Part shown: positions 43,562 through 53,070 of the stretch, piece by piece
Position numbering within the stretch: position 1 is the first letter of the stretch
Layout of the letters: the number at the start of each line of letters is the position of its first letter
Origin: Bacteroidales bacterium
GTDB lineage: Bacteria; Bacteroidota; Bacteroidia; Bacteroidales; JAADGE01
Direction: 5' to 3'
Assembly (NCBI GenBank): GCA_021648725.1
Contig: JAKISF010000004.1
Location: forward strand, 1 to 64,000
Length of the DNA: 64,000 nucleotides
Position numbers and translations under genes: made by a program
The notes under the pieces: generated by a model
Seen by the model: only the letters and a program-made list of their open reading frames with translations
Told to the model about the DNA's origin: nothing
Database searches by the model: none

Positions 43562-44074
43562 TTATTTTCTAAATACTAAATATTGACTTATAATTATTAA
43601 AATAGTCGAAAAAAAGCCTGTAATAAAAACTTTAAGTAATGTTATTAAAAAGTGAGCAAAACTAAATTCCAAAACTAAAAAAAATATAAGATGGTGGATT
43701 ATTACAAGTATTACGGTATATTTAAAAAACCAGTTAAAACCGTACCATGAAATTCGCGGAGAAGTTTCTGGAGCATAACCGTCTCTTCCGCTTAGCATTT
43801 TTAACACAAAAGGTCTTAAAAAAGCAATAAAAACTGTTGCTGACGCATGTACACCTCCCGTATCTGAAAACATATCAATAAATAAACCCAAGAAAAATGC
43901 AAATAATAGTAATGCCCAGTCCGGTATTCCGAAAGGCAATAAAAGAATAAGAAGTATATAAAAATATGGGGTTATTCCATATTCGGTTAAATTAATATTA
44001 TTTAACACAAGAACTTGCAATAACACAAGAAAAACAAACTTTCCGATATATTTCAGAAGTACATTTAAAGTCAA
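43562..44074 (-). CDS. mreD: Rod-shape-determining protein MreD
   Basis: A 170-residue multi-pass membrane protein: LLILLLPFGIPDWALLLFAF and GLFIDMFSDTGGVHASATVFIAFLRP are typical of MreD. It helps position the elongation complex. The only workable start is TTG 44074, with an in-frame stop two codons upstream. mreB and mreC, usually upstream, are not present; the next gene is divergent. Confidence 0.87.
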   Translation of the reverse strand: MTLNVLLKYIGKFVFLVLLQVLVLNNINLTEYGITPYFYILLILLLPFGIPDWALLLFAFFLGLFIDMFSDTGGVHASATVFIAFLRPFVLKMLSGRDGYAPETSPRISWYGFNWFFKYTVILVIIHHLIFFLVLEFSFAHFLITLLKVFITGFFSTILIIISQYLVFRK

Positions 44075-44269
44075 GAGTCAATAATTTAATAAATTTATAA
44101 ACAGCTCAAAGATAAAAGTTATTTATCGTTATTTAAATAAATTATTTTTAATTATTATCCTAACCATTTTTTAAATTCCGCTACTTTAAAATAAATACCG
44201 ATTTTTTTTACCCTTAACAAAATTTGATTTATATTTGATAAAAGAATATATTAATTAACCTTAATTAAC

Positions 44270-44770
44270 ATGAAAAAAATTAGCTTTTTATTTTTAACAA
44301 CACTATTCTTTTTATTTGCAGGTTTTGTTGCACAATCTCAATCGGAGGTAAATTCAAAAACAGGAGGAGAAGATAATCCCAGGCTGCAAAATCGTTTCGG
44401 AATAAATTTTTTAATCGGAAGTCCGGCATACGTTCTTTCATTTTCGGCAGACTATTTTATAAAACCTTACTTAAATGCAGAAATTGGTGCTGGTATTGCA
44501 GGTTATTACGGAGGTGTTAAGTATTATCTCTTCGGAAATACAAATAAAAACTGGACACCGTACACCGGCTTATATGCAGCAAGTGTACCTGTTATCAGAT
44601 TATTTGAAGAAACCACGGAAAGGCGGTTACATTTATATTCGCCCGTAGGCATTCAATATTCCGGCGACAGAGGATTTACATTTGCGATTGAAGCCGCTGC
44701 TACATATTCGGTAAAAAGAGATTCGCCATTTCTTCCGTGGGGAGCAATAAGATTAGGTTTTCATTTTTAA
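44270..44770 (+). CDS. Small predicted outer-membrane beta-barrel protein
   Basis: A 166-residue exported protein with a clear signal peptide (KKISFLFLTTLFFLFAGF, cut near SQS). The rest has alternating amphipathic strands ending in GAIRLGFHF, a terminal aromatic as in outer-membrane barrels. No named family. A -7 box tatatttg at 44230-44237 lies 32 bp upstream. Confidence 0.7.
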   Translation: MKKISFLFLTTLFFLFAGFVAQSQSEVNSKTGGEDNPRLQNRFGINFLIGSPAYVLSFSADYFIKPYLNAEIGAGIAGYYGGVKYYLFGNTNKNWTPYTGLYAASVPVIRLFEETTERRLHLYSPVGIQYSGDRGFTFAIEAAATYSVKRDSPFLPWGAIRLGFHF

Positions 44771-44885
44771 AAATATACATAATAAAATATGCAAAGAAAT
44801 TGCAGGGAGGTGTGTTTCCTAAGTAAATCTGCCAATCATAACAAGAGGATTTCCGGAAAAATTCATATTTTATGAAGCTCTCTAA

Positions 44886-46013
44886 TTAATCATACATTTT
44901 TATCACATTATAAACTGTATCTCTTTCAACAGGAATTCGTTTAACTTGCTTTATAAGTTTAACCAAATCCTGTGTTGACATTTTAGGATTCTTATCTTCT
45001 GCACCTGCCATTGAATAAATTTTTGTTGAATCGTCTATTGTCCCGTCAACATCATCAACACCGTATGAAAGAGACAGTTGTGTGATATTTTTCCCGAGCA
45101 TAGGCCAATATGCTTTTATATGCGGGAAGTTATCAAGATAAATTCGGGAAACTGCAAAATTCTTTAAATCTTCAATTGAAGTAACTTCACCGATATGTGA
45201 CAAATTATTATTCTCTTTTCTGTATTTCAGCGGAATAAAAGTATTAAACCCGCCGGTTTTGTCTTGTAATTCTCTAAGTTTTGAAAGATGGTGAATTCTG
45301 TGAGAATAATTTTCAACATGCCCGTATAATATTGTTGCATTAGACGGAATACCAACTTTATGAGCTGTTTCGTGAATTGTAAGCCACATACTTGTTGATG
45401 CTTTTTCGTCGCAAACTTCTTTTCTTACATCCGGATGAAAAATTTCAGCTCCTCCTCCCGGTATTGAGTCTAATCCGTATTCTTTTAATTTCCTCAAACC
45501 TTCATTAAGCGGCATATTTGCTTTTTTAATCATAAATTCAAGTTCAACCGCCGTAAACCCCTTTATGTGAATTTCAGGAATAATTTGTTTGATTTTTTGC
45601 ATCATTCCGCCGTAATAATGCAAATCTCTGTTAGGATGTACGCCTCCTACAATATGCACTTCGGTAACACCTTTGCCTTTGTAACTTTCTACGGTTTTTA
45701 AAATATCATCAATACTGAATTCCCAAGCACCTTCCTGCCCTATTTTTCGCACATAAGAACAAAATTTGCAATTATAAATACAAATATTTGTAGGTTCTAT
45801 ATGAAAATTTTTATTGAAATAAGTTTTACCGCCGTGTTTTTGCTCTCGAACATAATTAGCAAGCATTCCCAGAAATCCGAGTTCTGCTTCTTGAAATAAT
45901 AACAACCCGTCTTTATCAGAAATTCGAATATTATTTATAACTTTTTCAGTAATTTTTTTAAGGCTGTTACTTATGTTACTATTGCTTATTAGTGTATTTA
46001 TATTATTTATCAT
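44886..46013 (-). CDS. mqnE: Aminofutalosine synthase MqnE
   Basis: Radical SAM enzyme of 375 residues in the futalosine pathway to menaquinone. The cluster motif is CIYNCKFCSYVRK, followed by EVHIVGGVHPNRDLHYYGG, KGFTAVELEFMIKKA and SIPGGGAEIFHPDVRKEVC, all in the MqnE order. ATG 46013 was chosen because the upstream GTG adds an atypical, basic and hydrophobic leader. Other mqn genes are not in the window. A terminator for rpmH lies 60 bp upstream, so it has its own promoter. Confidence 0.93.
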   Translation of the reverse strand: MINNINTLISNSNISNSLKKITEKVINNIRISDKDGLLLFQEAELGFLGMLANYVREQKHGGKTYFNKNFHIEPTNICIYNCKFCSYVRKIGQEGAWEFSIDDILKTVESYKGKGVTEVHIVGGVHPNRDLHYYGGMMQKIKQIIPEIHIKGFTAVELEFMIKKANMPLNEGLRKLKEYGLDSIPGGGAEIFHPDVRKEVCDEKASTSMWLTIHETAHKVGIPSNATILYGHVENYSHRIHHLSKLRELQDKTGGFNTFIPLKYRKENNNLSHIGEVTSIEDLKNFAVSRIYLDNFPHIKAYWPMLGKNITQLSLSYGVDDVDGTIDDSTKIYSMAGAEDKNPKMSTQDLVKLIKQVKRIPVERDTVYNVIKMYD

Positions 46014-46071
46014 TTTTTGCTTATATATATTTATTCTAAATAAGAATCGTAACACAATAATAAATAAAAAA

Positions 46072-46096
46072 ACCCTCGATTGATAATATCGAGGGT
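46072..46096 (-). terminator. Intrinsic terminator after rpmH
   Basis: The stem accctcgat (46072-46080) pairs with atcgagggt (46088-46096) around a 7-nt loop, and the minus strand continues in a T-run. It lies 50 bp past the rpmH stop. Confidence 0.87.
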
Positions 46097-46146
46097 ATAT
46101 TTTGCAGATTTTTTACATAAGAATAAAAAAACCTGAATTATGTAAT

Positions 46147-46305
46147 TTATGCTTTATGCTTTAGTTCGCTTGAAACGGATAATTTCTTTCTCCCTTTTCT
46201 TCTTCTTCTGTTTAAAATATTTTTACCTCCCACAGTTGCCATTCTTTCTCTGAAACCGTGCTTATTTTTTCTTTTTCTGTTTGAAGGTTGAAACGTTCTT
46301 TTCAT
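46147..46305 (-). CDS. rpmH: 50S ribosomal protein L34
   Basis: A 52-residue protein reading [18 protein letters not shown], then [20 protein letters not shown] and a Lys-rich tail, the unmistakable L34 sequence. It is a component of the large ribosomal subunit. It is a single gene here, with a terminator 50 bp downstream, and not next to rnpA or dnaA as in many bacteria. Confidence 0.97.
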   Translation of the reverse strand: MKRTFQPSNRKRKNKHGFRERMATVGGKNILNRRRRKGRKKLSVSSELKHKA

Positions 46306-46414
46306 CTTTCTTTATTTTTATTACCTAGTGAAAGGCTTGATTGATTTCTTATTTAATTTCGGCTTGCAAAGGTATTAATTTTTTATTCTTTACAAAATAT
46401 TGTAGATTTTTTTA

Positions 46415-47047
46415 TCAATAATTTATGGGCAAATAAATAACTTTCTTTGTTTCAAAGAATTGATTATTAAAAAAGTCACTTATTTCAAATACTTGAATTT
46501 TATTAAATACCTTGATTTCATCGTTAAAATTACCGCCTTTTAAATAGATTATTGCTTTTTCAGACTTTCCTTTTTTAAAAAGATGTTTTACCGAACTATA
46601 AAACGCAGGAAAGGCTGTTACTGCTCTGCCCGTGATATAATCAAACGAAGCTTTTAATTGAGTGCTTTTAATTTGTTTGGTTTTTATATTTCTCAATCCT
46701 AATGCATCTGCAATTTCTTGAGTTACTTTAACCTTTTTTGCAATAGAATCAATTAAAGTAAATTTTGTTTCGGGAAACATTATTGCCAAAGGAATTCCGG
46801 GAAACCCACCTCCTGTTCCCACATCTAATACATGAATGTTTTTTTTAAATGATTTAACTTTTGCAATTGCTAATGAATGCAAAATATGCCTTATAGTAAG
46901 GTTTTCAATATCTTTTCTTGAGATAACATTTATTTTGTTATTCCAATATTCGTATAATTCGGATAATTTAAGAAATTGAGAGTTTTGCAAAGAAGATATT
47001 TCCGGAAAATATGTTTTAACAATTTCAATGTCAGAATTTAATATCAT
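46415..47047 (-). CDS. rsmG: 16S rRNA m7G527 methyltransferase RsmG
   Basis: A 210-residue SAM-dependent methyltransferase. It shows NVISRKDIENLTIRHILHSLA near residues 39-59, the SAM-binding LDVGTGGGFPGIPLAI (about 74-89), LIDSIAKKVKV and ITGRAVTAF. It methylates G527 of 16S rRNA; loss in other bacteria gives low streptomycin resistance. Its start overlaps the end of the ECF sigma gene by 17 bp, indicating coupling. Confidence 0.95.
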   Translation of the reverse strand: MILNSDIEIVKTYFPEISSLQNSQFLKLSELYEYWNNKINVISRKDIENLTIRHILHSLAIAKVKSFKKNIHVLDVGTGGGFPGIPLAIMFPETKFTLIDSIAKKVKVTQEIADALGLRNIKTKQIKSTQLKASFDYITGRAVTAFPAFYSSVKHLFKKGKSEKAIIYLKGGNFNDEIKVFNKIQVFEISDFFNNQFFETKKVIYLPINY

Positions 47048-47651
47048 GGATATTATGTTTTTTCAAGGTACTTAATAATAGTTCTCGTGAGCGATGAAGC
47101 CTTGCTTTTACTGTTCCGAGGGGCAAATCAAGTTTGTCGGAAATCTCACCGTATGTAAACTCCTCAAAATATCTGAGAACAATTATTCTTCTGTAATCAG
47201 GCGGTAATTTTTGAACAATACTTTTTAAAATTTTCTTTTGTTGGTTGCTTACAATCTCTTCTTCGGGGTTTAATGATTTTTCAGCAATTACAATCGGTTT
47301 ATGGAAATCATTATCATAATTAAAACCTTTGTCTATATATACATTATTTACTTTTTTTTCGGCTGTACGCATAAAATCAATTCCGTGGTTTGTAGCAATA
47401 CGAAACAACCAAGTGCTGAAGGCATAAACAGGTTTATATGTATTAATTTTTCGAAATGCTTTTTCAAATGTTTCAATTGTTAAATCCTCAGCATCTTCTT
47501 TTGAATTTACCATTTTAAGTAATAAATAATATAAAGATTCTCGGTAATAACCTAACAATTCGGCAAAAGCAGATTGGTCTCCGCTTTTTGCTTTCTCTAT
47601 TAAAAGAAAGTCTCTTTTTGCCTTATCTGAAAAGTTACGTCCTATTTCCAT
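47031..47651 (-). CDS. ECF-type RNA polymerase sigma factor
   Basis: A 206-residue sigma-70 family factor. Region 2 covers AFAELLGYYRESLYYLLLKM to INTYKPVYAFSTWLFRIATNHGIDFMR, and region 4 covers LPPDYRRIIVLRYFEEFTYGEISDKLDLPLGTVKARLHRSRE in two successive pieces. There is no anti-sigma gene next to it; the flanking genes encode RsmG and a glycosyltransferase, overlapping it by 17 and 10 bp. It is probably a housekeeping-linked ECF factor as seen in many Bacteroidota, with unknown target genes. Confidence 0.9.
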   Translation of the reverse strand: MEIGRNFSDKAKRDFLLIEKAKSGDQSAFAELLGYYRESLYYLLLKMVNSKEDAEDLTIETFEKAFRKINTYKPVYAFSTWLFRIATNHGIDFMRTAEKKVNNVYIDKGFNYDNDFHKPIVIAEKSLNPEEEIVSNQQKKILKSIVQKLPPDYRRIIVLRYFEEFTYGEISDKLDLPLGTVKARLHRSRELLLSTLKKHNIHDIKF

Positions 47652-48742
47652 TCTTTATTTTTAACAAAAAAATTGCTGCTAATCGCAAGAAAATTTATTA
47701 TCGGAATTAAAGCATCAAATATAGGAATAAAAATTAAATTCTTCTTTTCTTTAAACATATCATAAAAAAATGAAAAGATAACAGTTTGAAAAAAAATCTT
47801 TAATATATACGGAATAACAACTATTTCAAAAGGAACTTTAACAATCAAAGCAATAATGAAAGCCGGAAAAAAAAATACTGATGACAAATATTCCGTTCCT
47901 AATAAAAACTTATGTGCTGTTTTATACTTAAAACCTGTTGATAAGTGCCTCCGTTTCTGAATAATAAATTCTTTTAATGTTTTTTTCGGAATTGACTTAG
48001 TAATTCCCTCATATTCACACACAATCGAAGTGTTTTTATTGTTTGCAGTTTCATTAATTAATAAGTCATCATCACCCGACATAATGTGTTTATGGGATTC
48101 AAATCCGTTATTATTAAAAAAAATTGATTTCCTGTATGCTAAATTTCGTCCTACTCCCATATACGGGAATCCTGCTTTTGCAAAAGACATGTATTTTAAT
48201 GCAATAAACAATGTTTCAAATCTTATCATTTTGTTCAGAAAGCCTTCAGTCTCTTTATATGCACCGTAACCAAGTACAATATCTTTGTCTTCTGAAAACG
48301 GAAGCATCATTGTTTCAATCCACAAATCGGTTTCGGGATAACAGTCAGCATCAGTAAAAAGCAAATATTCGTATTTTGCTGCTTCGATACCTTTTTTTAC
48401 TGCATTTTTTTTTCCTGAGCTTTCAGACTTGATTTCAATTATTTTCAGATGCTCATATTCATCTGAAAACGAATTTAATAATTCCGAAGACATATCTGAT
48501 GAACCGTCATTTACAACAACTACTTCAAAAACCGGGTATTTTTGATTAAGAACTTTTGGTAAAAATTCTTTTAAATTATTATGCTCATTTTTAGCACAAA
48601 TAATTACGGATACAGGTTTTTCACTATTATTATTTAAGCTGATTTTTGGTTTAATAAAAACACGCAAATAAAAAAATGCAAAATAAAATATTTGAATGCC
48701 GAAAGAAATCCAAAAAACAAGTATGATAATTTTCTCAAGCAC
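47642..48742 (-). CDS. Membrane-bound family 2 glycosyltransferase
   Basis: A 366-residue GT2 enzyme: an N-terminal membrane helix, then the GT-A core with PVSVIICAKNEHNNL, VVVNDGSSDMS, the DxD motif in FTDADCYPE and SGDDDLL plus KRRHLSTG near residue 265, and two or three C-terminal helices. It probably makes a surface glycan or glycolipid on the cytoplasmic face. The start is GTG 48742. It overlaps the sigma factor gene by 10 bp, so they are co-transcribed. Confidence 0.88.
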   Translation of the reverse strand: MLEKIIILVFWISFGIQIFYFAFFYLRVFIKPKISLNNNSEKPVSVIICAKNEHNNLKEFLPKVLNQKYPVFEVVVVNDGSSDMSSELLNSFSDEYEHLKIIEIKSESSGKKNAVKKGIEAAKYEYLLFTDADCYPETDLWIETMMLPFSEDKDIVLGYGAYKETEGFLNKMIRFETLFIALKYMSFAKAGFPYMGVGRNLAYRKSIFFNNNGFESHKHIMSGDDDLLINETANNKNTSIVCEYEGITKSIPKKTLKEFIIQKRRHLSTGFKYKTAHKFLLGTEYLSSVFFFPAFIIALIVKVPFEIVVIPYILKIFFQTVIFSFFYDMFKEKKNLIFIPIFDALIPIINFLAISSNFFVKNKEWK

Positions 48743-48776
48743 TTTATTTATTTACAATATTTCAGTTCGGTTATTT

Positions 48777-49838
48777 TTAGATATTTTGATTTTCGCCTTT
48801 CCCGGAAAGTTTATTTTTTGAAGTTTCTTTGTACATTTTTCTGTTTTTAAAAATTTCAATTCCGGTAAATAATGCTTTTCTGAAAGAATCTGCCGAAGCA
48901 ATACCTTCTCCTGCAATTTCAAATGCAGTTCCGTGAATGGGAGAAGTTCTTATAACCGGCAAACCGGCAGTATAATTTACACCGTTCTCAAAATCAATCG
49001 CTTTAAACGGTGCTAAACCTTGATCATGATACATTGCCAACACAGCATCAAACTTCAAATATGCTCCCGAACCGAAAAAGCCGTCGGCAGGATAAGGTCC
49101 CACAGCCATAATGCCTTCGTCACGAGCTTTATTAATTGCAGGTATAATAATTTCTTTTTCTTCACTTCCGATTACACCGTCGTCTCCGGCATGCGGATTT
49201 AATCCCAAGACAGCAATTTTTGCTTTTCTTATTGTAAAATCTTCAAGTAAAGATTTATTTAAAATTCTTAATTTCTTTAAAATATTTTCTTCTGTAATTA
49301 AAGACGAAATATCTCTAACAGGTACATGACCGGTTACAACTCCGATTTTCATTTTTTCACCGAGCATCAGCATTAAAACCTCATCAGTATTTGTTTTATT
49401 TTGTAAATATTCTGTATGCCCCGGAAAATTAAATTTTTCAGATTTTATACTTTTTTTATTAATCGGGGCGGTTAACAAAACATCTATTTTATGCTCAATC
49501 AAATCATTTACTGCTTTTTCTAATGCCAAATATGCTGCTTCACCCGATTCGGAAGTTGATTTTCCCAGTTCAATTCGTGTTTCTTCGTTTACACAATTTA
49601 TAATATTGGGTCTTTTAGGGTTTGCACCCTCAGGACTTTTAATAATATTTAAACTGAAATTTTCAATATTAACAGCTTTTCTGTGATAAGCTGCTAATTT
49701 AGGAGAACCGTAAACAATAGGGATACAAAAATCATTTATTCTTTTATCAATAAGTGTTTTTATAATTATTTCATAACCAATACCGTTAATATCTCCGTGG
49801 GTTATTCCTACTTTTATTTTATTTTCAACTGTTTCCAT
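48777..49838 (-). CDS. pdxA: 4-hydroxythreonine-4-phosphate dehydrogenase
   Basis: PdxA of 353 residues, an NAD-dependent enzyme of the DXP-dependent vitamin B6 pathway. Signatures are GITHGDINGIGYE at the N-terminus, TAPINKKSIKS, NFPGHTEYL, LGLNPHAGDDG and MYHDQGLAPFKA with the metal-binding His. The short C-terminal extension (KNRKMYKETSKNKLSGKGE) is not conserved. The neighbours (leucyl aminopeptidase upstream, glycosyltransferase downstream) are functionally unrelated. Confidence 0.95.
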   Translation of the reverse strand: METVENKIKVGITHGDINGIGYEIIIKTLIDKRINDFCIPIVYGSPKLAAYHRKAVNIENFSLNIIKSPEGANPKRPNIINCVNEETRIELGKSTSESGEAAYLALEKAVNDLIEHKIDVLLTAPINKKSIKSEKFNFPGHTEYLQNKTNTDEVLMLMLGEKMKIGVVTGHVPVRDISSLITEENILKKLRILNKSLLEDFTIRKAKIAVLGLNPHAGDDGVIGSEEKEIIIPAINKARDEGIMAVGPYPADGFFGSGAYLKFDAVLAMYHDQGLAPFKAIDFENGVNYTAGLPVIRTSPIHGTAFEIAGEGIASADSFRKALFTGIEIFKNRKMYKETSKNKLSGKGENQNI

Positions 49839-49865
49839 TATTTCATCTTTTTTTTGAAAAATGTT

Positions 49866-51290
49866 TTATTTAATATTCTTCAGGAAGTCATATAGTAATC
49901 TTACGCCGAAGCCGCTGCCTCCTTCTGTTCTGTATGAACTTTTTTTACTTAATATTGAAGGTCCTGCAATATCAATATGTATCCAAGGATAATCAGTAAA
50001 ATATTCTAAAAATTTTCCGGCAGTTATTGCTCCGGCTTCTTTGCCTCCTACATTTTTTATATCTGCGATGTTTGATTTCAACATCTCTTTGTATTCATCC
50101 CAAAAAGGAAATTTCACAACTCTTTCGTAAACATTTTCTCCGCTTAATATAAGTTTATTGAAAATATCGTCCGAAGCCGTTCCCATAATTACTGCAGCTT
50201 CCGTACCTACTGCAACTGCAGCAGAACCGGTCAATGTAGCAACATCCACAACAAGCCCAGGATTAAGACTTTGGGCGTAACTTAAAGCATCTGCCAGAAT
50301 CAATCTTCCTTCAGCATCTGTATTTAAAACTTCTACAAATAACCCGTTGTGCATCTTTATAACATCTCCGGGAACATAAGCATCCGAATTTACCATATTA
50401 TCCGTTGAAGGTATTAATGCAATAACACTTACAGGTAAATTATTTTTTGCAACAGCATACATTGCACCTATAACCGATGCTGCACCTGCCATATCCAACT
50501 TCATTAAATCCATTGAATTCTTTGTGGGTTTTAAACTATAGCCTCCTGAATCATAAACTAATCCTTTTCCGACTAAAACATAAGGTTTTGAATTTACGGC
50601 ATTTTTCGGTTCCCATTTTAATACAGAAAAAGTCGGAGAAATATTACTGCCTTGATTAACAGCAAGTATTCCGCCCATTTTGTTCGCTTCAATTTCCTTT
50701 TTTTTAAACACTTCAACAACAAAACCTGCTTCTTTTCCTAATTCTTTAATTTTTTCGGATAAATCAACAGAATTTAAACCGGAATAAGGTTCATTTCCGA
50801 GATCTCTCGCATAAAATAAAGCATTTACAATTGTTTGCAATTCAAAAATTTGCTCAGAACTTATGTTTTCAGAAACAATGTTAATTTCTTTAAACGTTGA
50901 AACTTTCTTTTCTGCATCTTTAAAGTACTTCAAAAATTTATAATTGCTTAATGCCATTCCTTCGGCAAGAGCTAAAATCTTTTCGTAACTATGTCCGGAA
51001 TCAATAATAGTAACTGAATCAATTTTATTTTTATTAAATATGCTTGTAAGTTTGCTGCCGACATTTCTTATCTTTTCTATATCGCAACTTATTATTTTAT
51101 CATTCGGGTTAATAAAATAAAAAAAGCGACTGAAGTTATTCAACTCAATTATTTCTTTTTCTGATTCTCCGGAAATATAAGCTTGTTCTTTTTCATTAAT
51201 TGAAAATTCGGTAAAATCTACATTTTCACCGGCAAAAACAACAGTTCCTGACGGTTTTATACTCTCTTTTGTTAAAAAATTAATCTTCAT
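49866..51290 (-). CDS. pepA: M17 leucyl aminopeptidase
   Basis: A 474-residue M17 metallopeptidase. The catalytic domain shows the metal-binding VGKGLVYDSGGYSLKP and KLDMAGAASVIGAM, the active-site NTDAEGRLILADALSYA, and GSAAVAVGTEAAVIMG. It removes N-terminal residues from peptides in the cytoplasm as a hexamer and needs two metal ions. The N-terminal domain is divergent. It lies 27 bp upstream of pdxA on the same strand. Confidence 0.94.
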   Translation of the reverse strand: MKINFLTKESIKPSGTVVFAGENVDFTEFSINEKEQAYISGESEKEIIELNNFSRFFYFINPNDKIISCDIEKIRNVGSKLTSIFNKNKIDSVTIIDSGHSYEKILALAEGMALSNYKFLKYFKDAEKKVSTFKEINIVSENISSEQIFELQTIVNALFYARDLGNEPYSGLNSVDLSEKIKELGKEAGFVVEVFKKKEIEANKMGGILAVNQGSNISPTFSVLKWEPKNAVNSKPYVLVGKGLVYDSGGYSLKPTKNSMDLMKLDMAGAASVIGAMYAVAKNNLPVSVIALIPSTDNMVNSDAYVPGDVIKMHNGLFVEVLNTDAEGRLILADALSYAQSLNPGLVVDVATLTGSAAVAVGTEAAVIMGTASDDIFNKLILSGENVYERVVKFPFWDEYKEMLKSNIADIKNVGGKEAGAITAGKFLEYFTDYPWIHIDIAGPSILSKKSSYRTEGGSGFGVRLLYDFLKNIK

Positions 51291-51456
51291 ATATAATAAA
51301 TGTATAAAATAAAACGTAAAATTATAAAAATAAGTAAATATGTATCAGTAAAAACAAATTTTAATTAAACATCTGCTGCAACAAGGCAAAATGATATATT
51401 GCAAACTTTTGCACGTATTTTGTGTTTAATAAGTTTAAATAATATTCAACCGACAA

Positions 51457-52119
51457 ATGAAAAAAATTCTTCTCATATTTTTATTCAATATAAGTGTGCT
51501 TGTAATTTTCTCTCAGAATCACACTTTCGGAGAAGATGACAATTCTGAAAAAGAATATTTCTTTGCAATAAGATTAATGCCTAATCTAAACGGAAGCCTT
51601 ATTCAATGTGCCGTTATGAAAAAAGATGCAAAACATCGTGAAGATATATTTTTTTTAACAGCAGACAGTTGGATAAGACAAGCTGCCGGTTTTGAAACCT
51701 CACCTGCTAATCCCGAAAAAGAAAATTTAATAGAAAAATATAACATTTTTGAAATACCCGCTAATGTGAAAAAAATTGGCAACAGCGAAATTACTCGCTA
51801 TACTATAAAAAAAACTGAAGCAATTCTTAATAATCTATGGCGTTTAAAATATTCTGAGTTCCCTTATTATAATCCGGAAAAAAATAATGAAAAAGGTTGG
51901 GCAAAACATCCTGATATAAAAATTACTTGGCTTCCTTCCGAAGCTCAAATGCAAATTCTGAGAACTTTCGGGATTCAAGAGTTAAGCGACTTTTTTGTCG
52001 GAGAAAATGTATTTAATTTATTGAAAGAAGTCAGAAACAGAGACTGGCAAAACAGATATATTCAAAGTGCAGGAGTTTATTACGAAGAACCGGAAGGTGA
52101 CAGCATTCCTAACAACTAA
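51457..52119 (+). CDS. Predicted exported protein of unknown function
   Basis: A 220-residue protein with a signal peptide (KKILLIFLFNISVLVIFSQ) and an unrecognised mature domain rich in Trp, Tyr and charged residues, with KGWAKHPDIKITWLPSEAQ near 148-166 and an acidic end. No repeats or catalytic motif. It stands between leucyl aminopeptidase and parA and reads toward parA but has 167 bp between them, so a shared transcript is uncertain. Confidence 0.7.
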   Translation: MKKILLIFLFNISVLVIFSQNHTFGEDDNSEKEYFFAIRLMPNLNGSLIQCAVMKKDAKHREDIFFLTADSWIRQAAGFETSPANPEKENLIEKYNIFEIPANVKKIGNSEITRYTIKKTEAILNNLWRLKYSEFPYYNPEKNNEKGWAKHPDIKITWLPSEAQMQILRTFGIQELSDFFVGENVFNLLKEVRNRDWQNRYIQSAGVYYEEPEGDSIPNN

Positions 52120-52238
52120 CCCATCGTACTTATTTGTAAATCACGACTATTCGGTCTTATTTTAACAATTAATTAAAACCTGTTAATTGCTGTTAATAAA
52201 AGAAACAATAAAAAACCGTTTAATATTAATAAAAGTTA

Positions 52239-52246
52239 TATTTTTG
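52239..52246 (+). promoter_or_regulatory. Probable -7 box of the parAB operon
   Basis: The sequence tatttttg matches TAnnTTTG and lies 40 bp upstream of the parA start. Confidence 0.5.
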
Positions 52247-52286
52247 CATGATTATTCTTTAAAACAAATATTCAAAAAAACAAATA

Positions 52287-53060
52287 ATGTCAAAAATTAT
52301 AGCTTTAGCAAATCAGAAGGGCGGAGTAGGAAAAACTACTACTGCAATTAATTTAGCTGCAAGTCTTGCTGTTTTAGAAAAAAAAACCTTAATAGTTGAT
52401 GTTGACCCGCAAGCAAATGCAACATCAGGAACCGGTTTTGATTTGAATGAAATTGAACAAGGCATATATGATTGCTTTATTGGAGGAGCTTCAGCAAAAG
52501 ACGTAATACTAAAAACACAGATAGAAAATTTATATTTATTACCGTCTCATATTGATTTGGTCGGAGCAGAAATTGAAATGCTGGAAGAAGAGGACAGAGA
52601 ATACATACTTGACAAAGTATTAAAAGAAATAAAAGATGATTATGATTATATATTAGTTGACTGCTCCCCTTCATTAGGTCTTTTAACATTAAACTCTCTT
52701 ACTGCCTCAGATTCCGTAATTATACCCGTTCAATGTGAATATTTTGCATTAGAAGGGCTCGGTAAACTGTTGAATACAATCCAAATGATTCAAAAGAATA
52801 TAAATAAAGAGTTAAGCATTGAAGGTTTTCTTTTAACAATGTATGATGCAAGACTTCGTTTATCTAACCATGTTGCCGAAGAAGTAAAAAAACATTTTGA
52901 AAGCATGGTTTTTGACACAATAATTCAACGAAACATTAAGCTAAGCGAAGCTCCGAGTTACGGTATGCCTGCAATACAATATGATGCAAACTCAAAAGGT
53001 TCAATAAATTATTTAAATTTAGCAAGAGAACTACTGGAAAGAAACAAAACAGCAAACTAA
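52287..53060 (+). CDS. parA: Chromosome-partitioning ATPase ParA
   Basis: ParA/Soj of 257 residues, a deviant Walker ATPase that moves ParB-bound DNA. The motif KGGVGKTTTAINLAASLA is near the N-terminus, then VDVDPQANATSGTG, the Walker B-like DYILVDCSPSLGLLTLNSL and TMYDARLRLSNHV. There is no N-terminal HTH, so it is the chromosomal type. It is followed 10 bp later by parB. Confidence 0.95.
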   Translation: MSKIIALANQKGGVGKTTTAINLAASLAVLEKKTLIVDVDPQANATSGTGFDLNEIEQGIYDCFIGGASAKDVILKTQIENLYLLPSHIDLVGAEIEMLEEEDREYILDKVLKEIKDDYDYILVDCSPSLGLLTLNSLTASDSVIIPVQCEYFALEGLGKLLNTIQMIQKNINKELSIEGFLLTMYDARLRLSNHVAEEVKKHFESMVFDTIIQRNIKLSEAPSYGMPAIQYDANSKGSINYLNLARELLERNKTAN

Positions 53061-53070
53061 GAAAAAAAAT

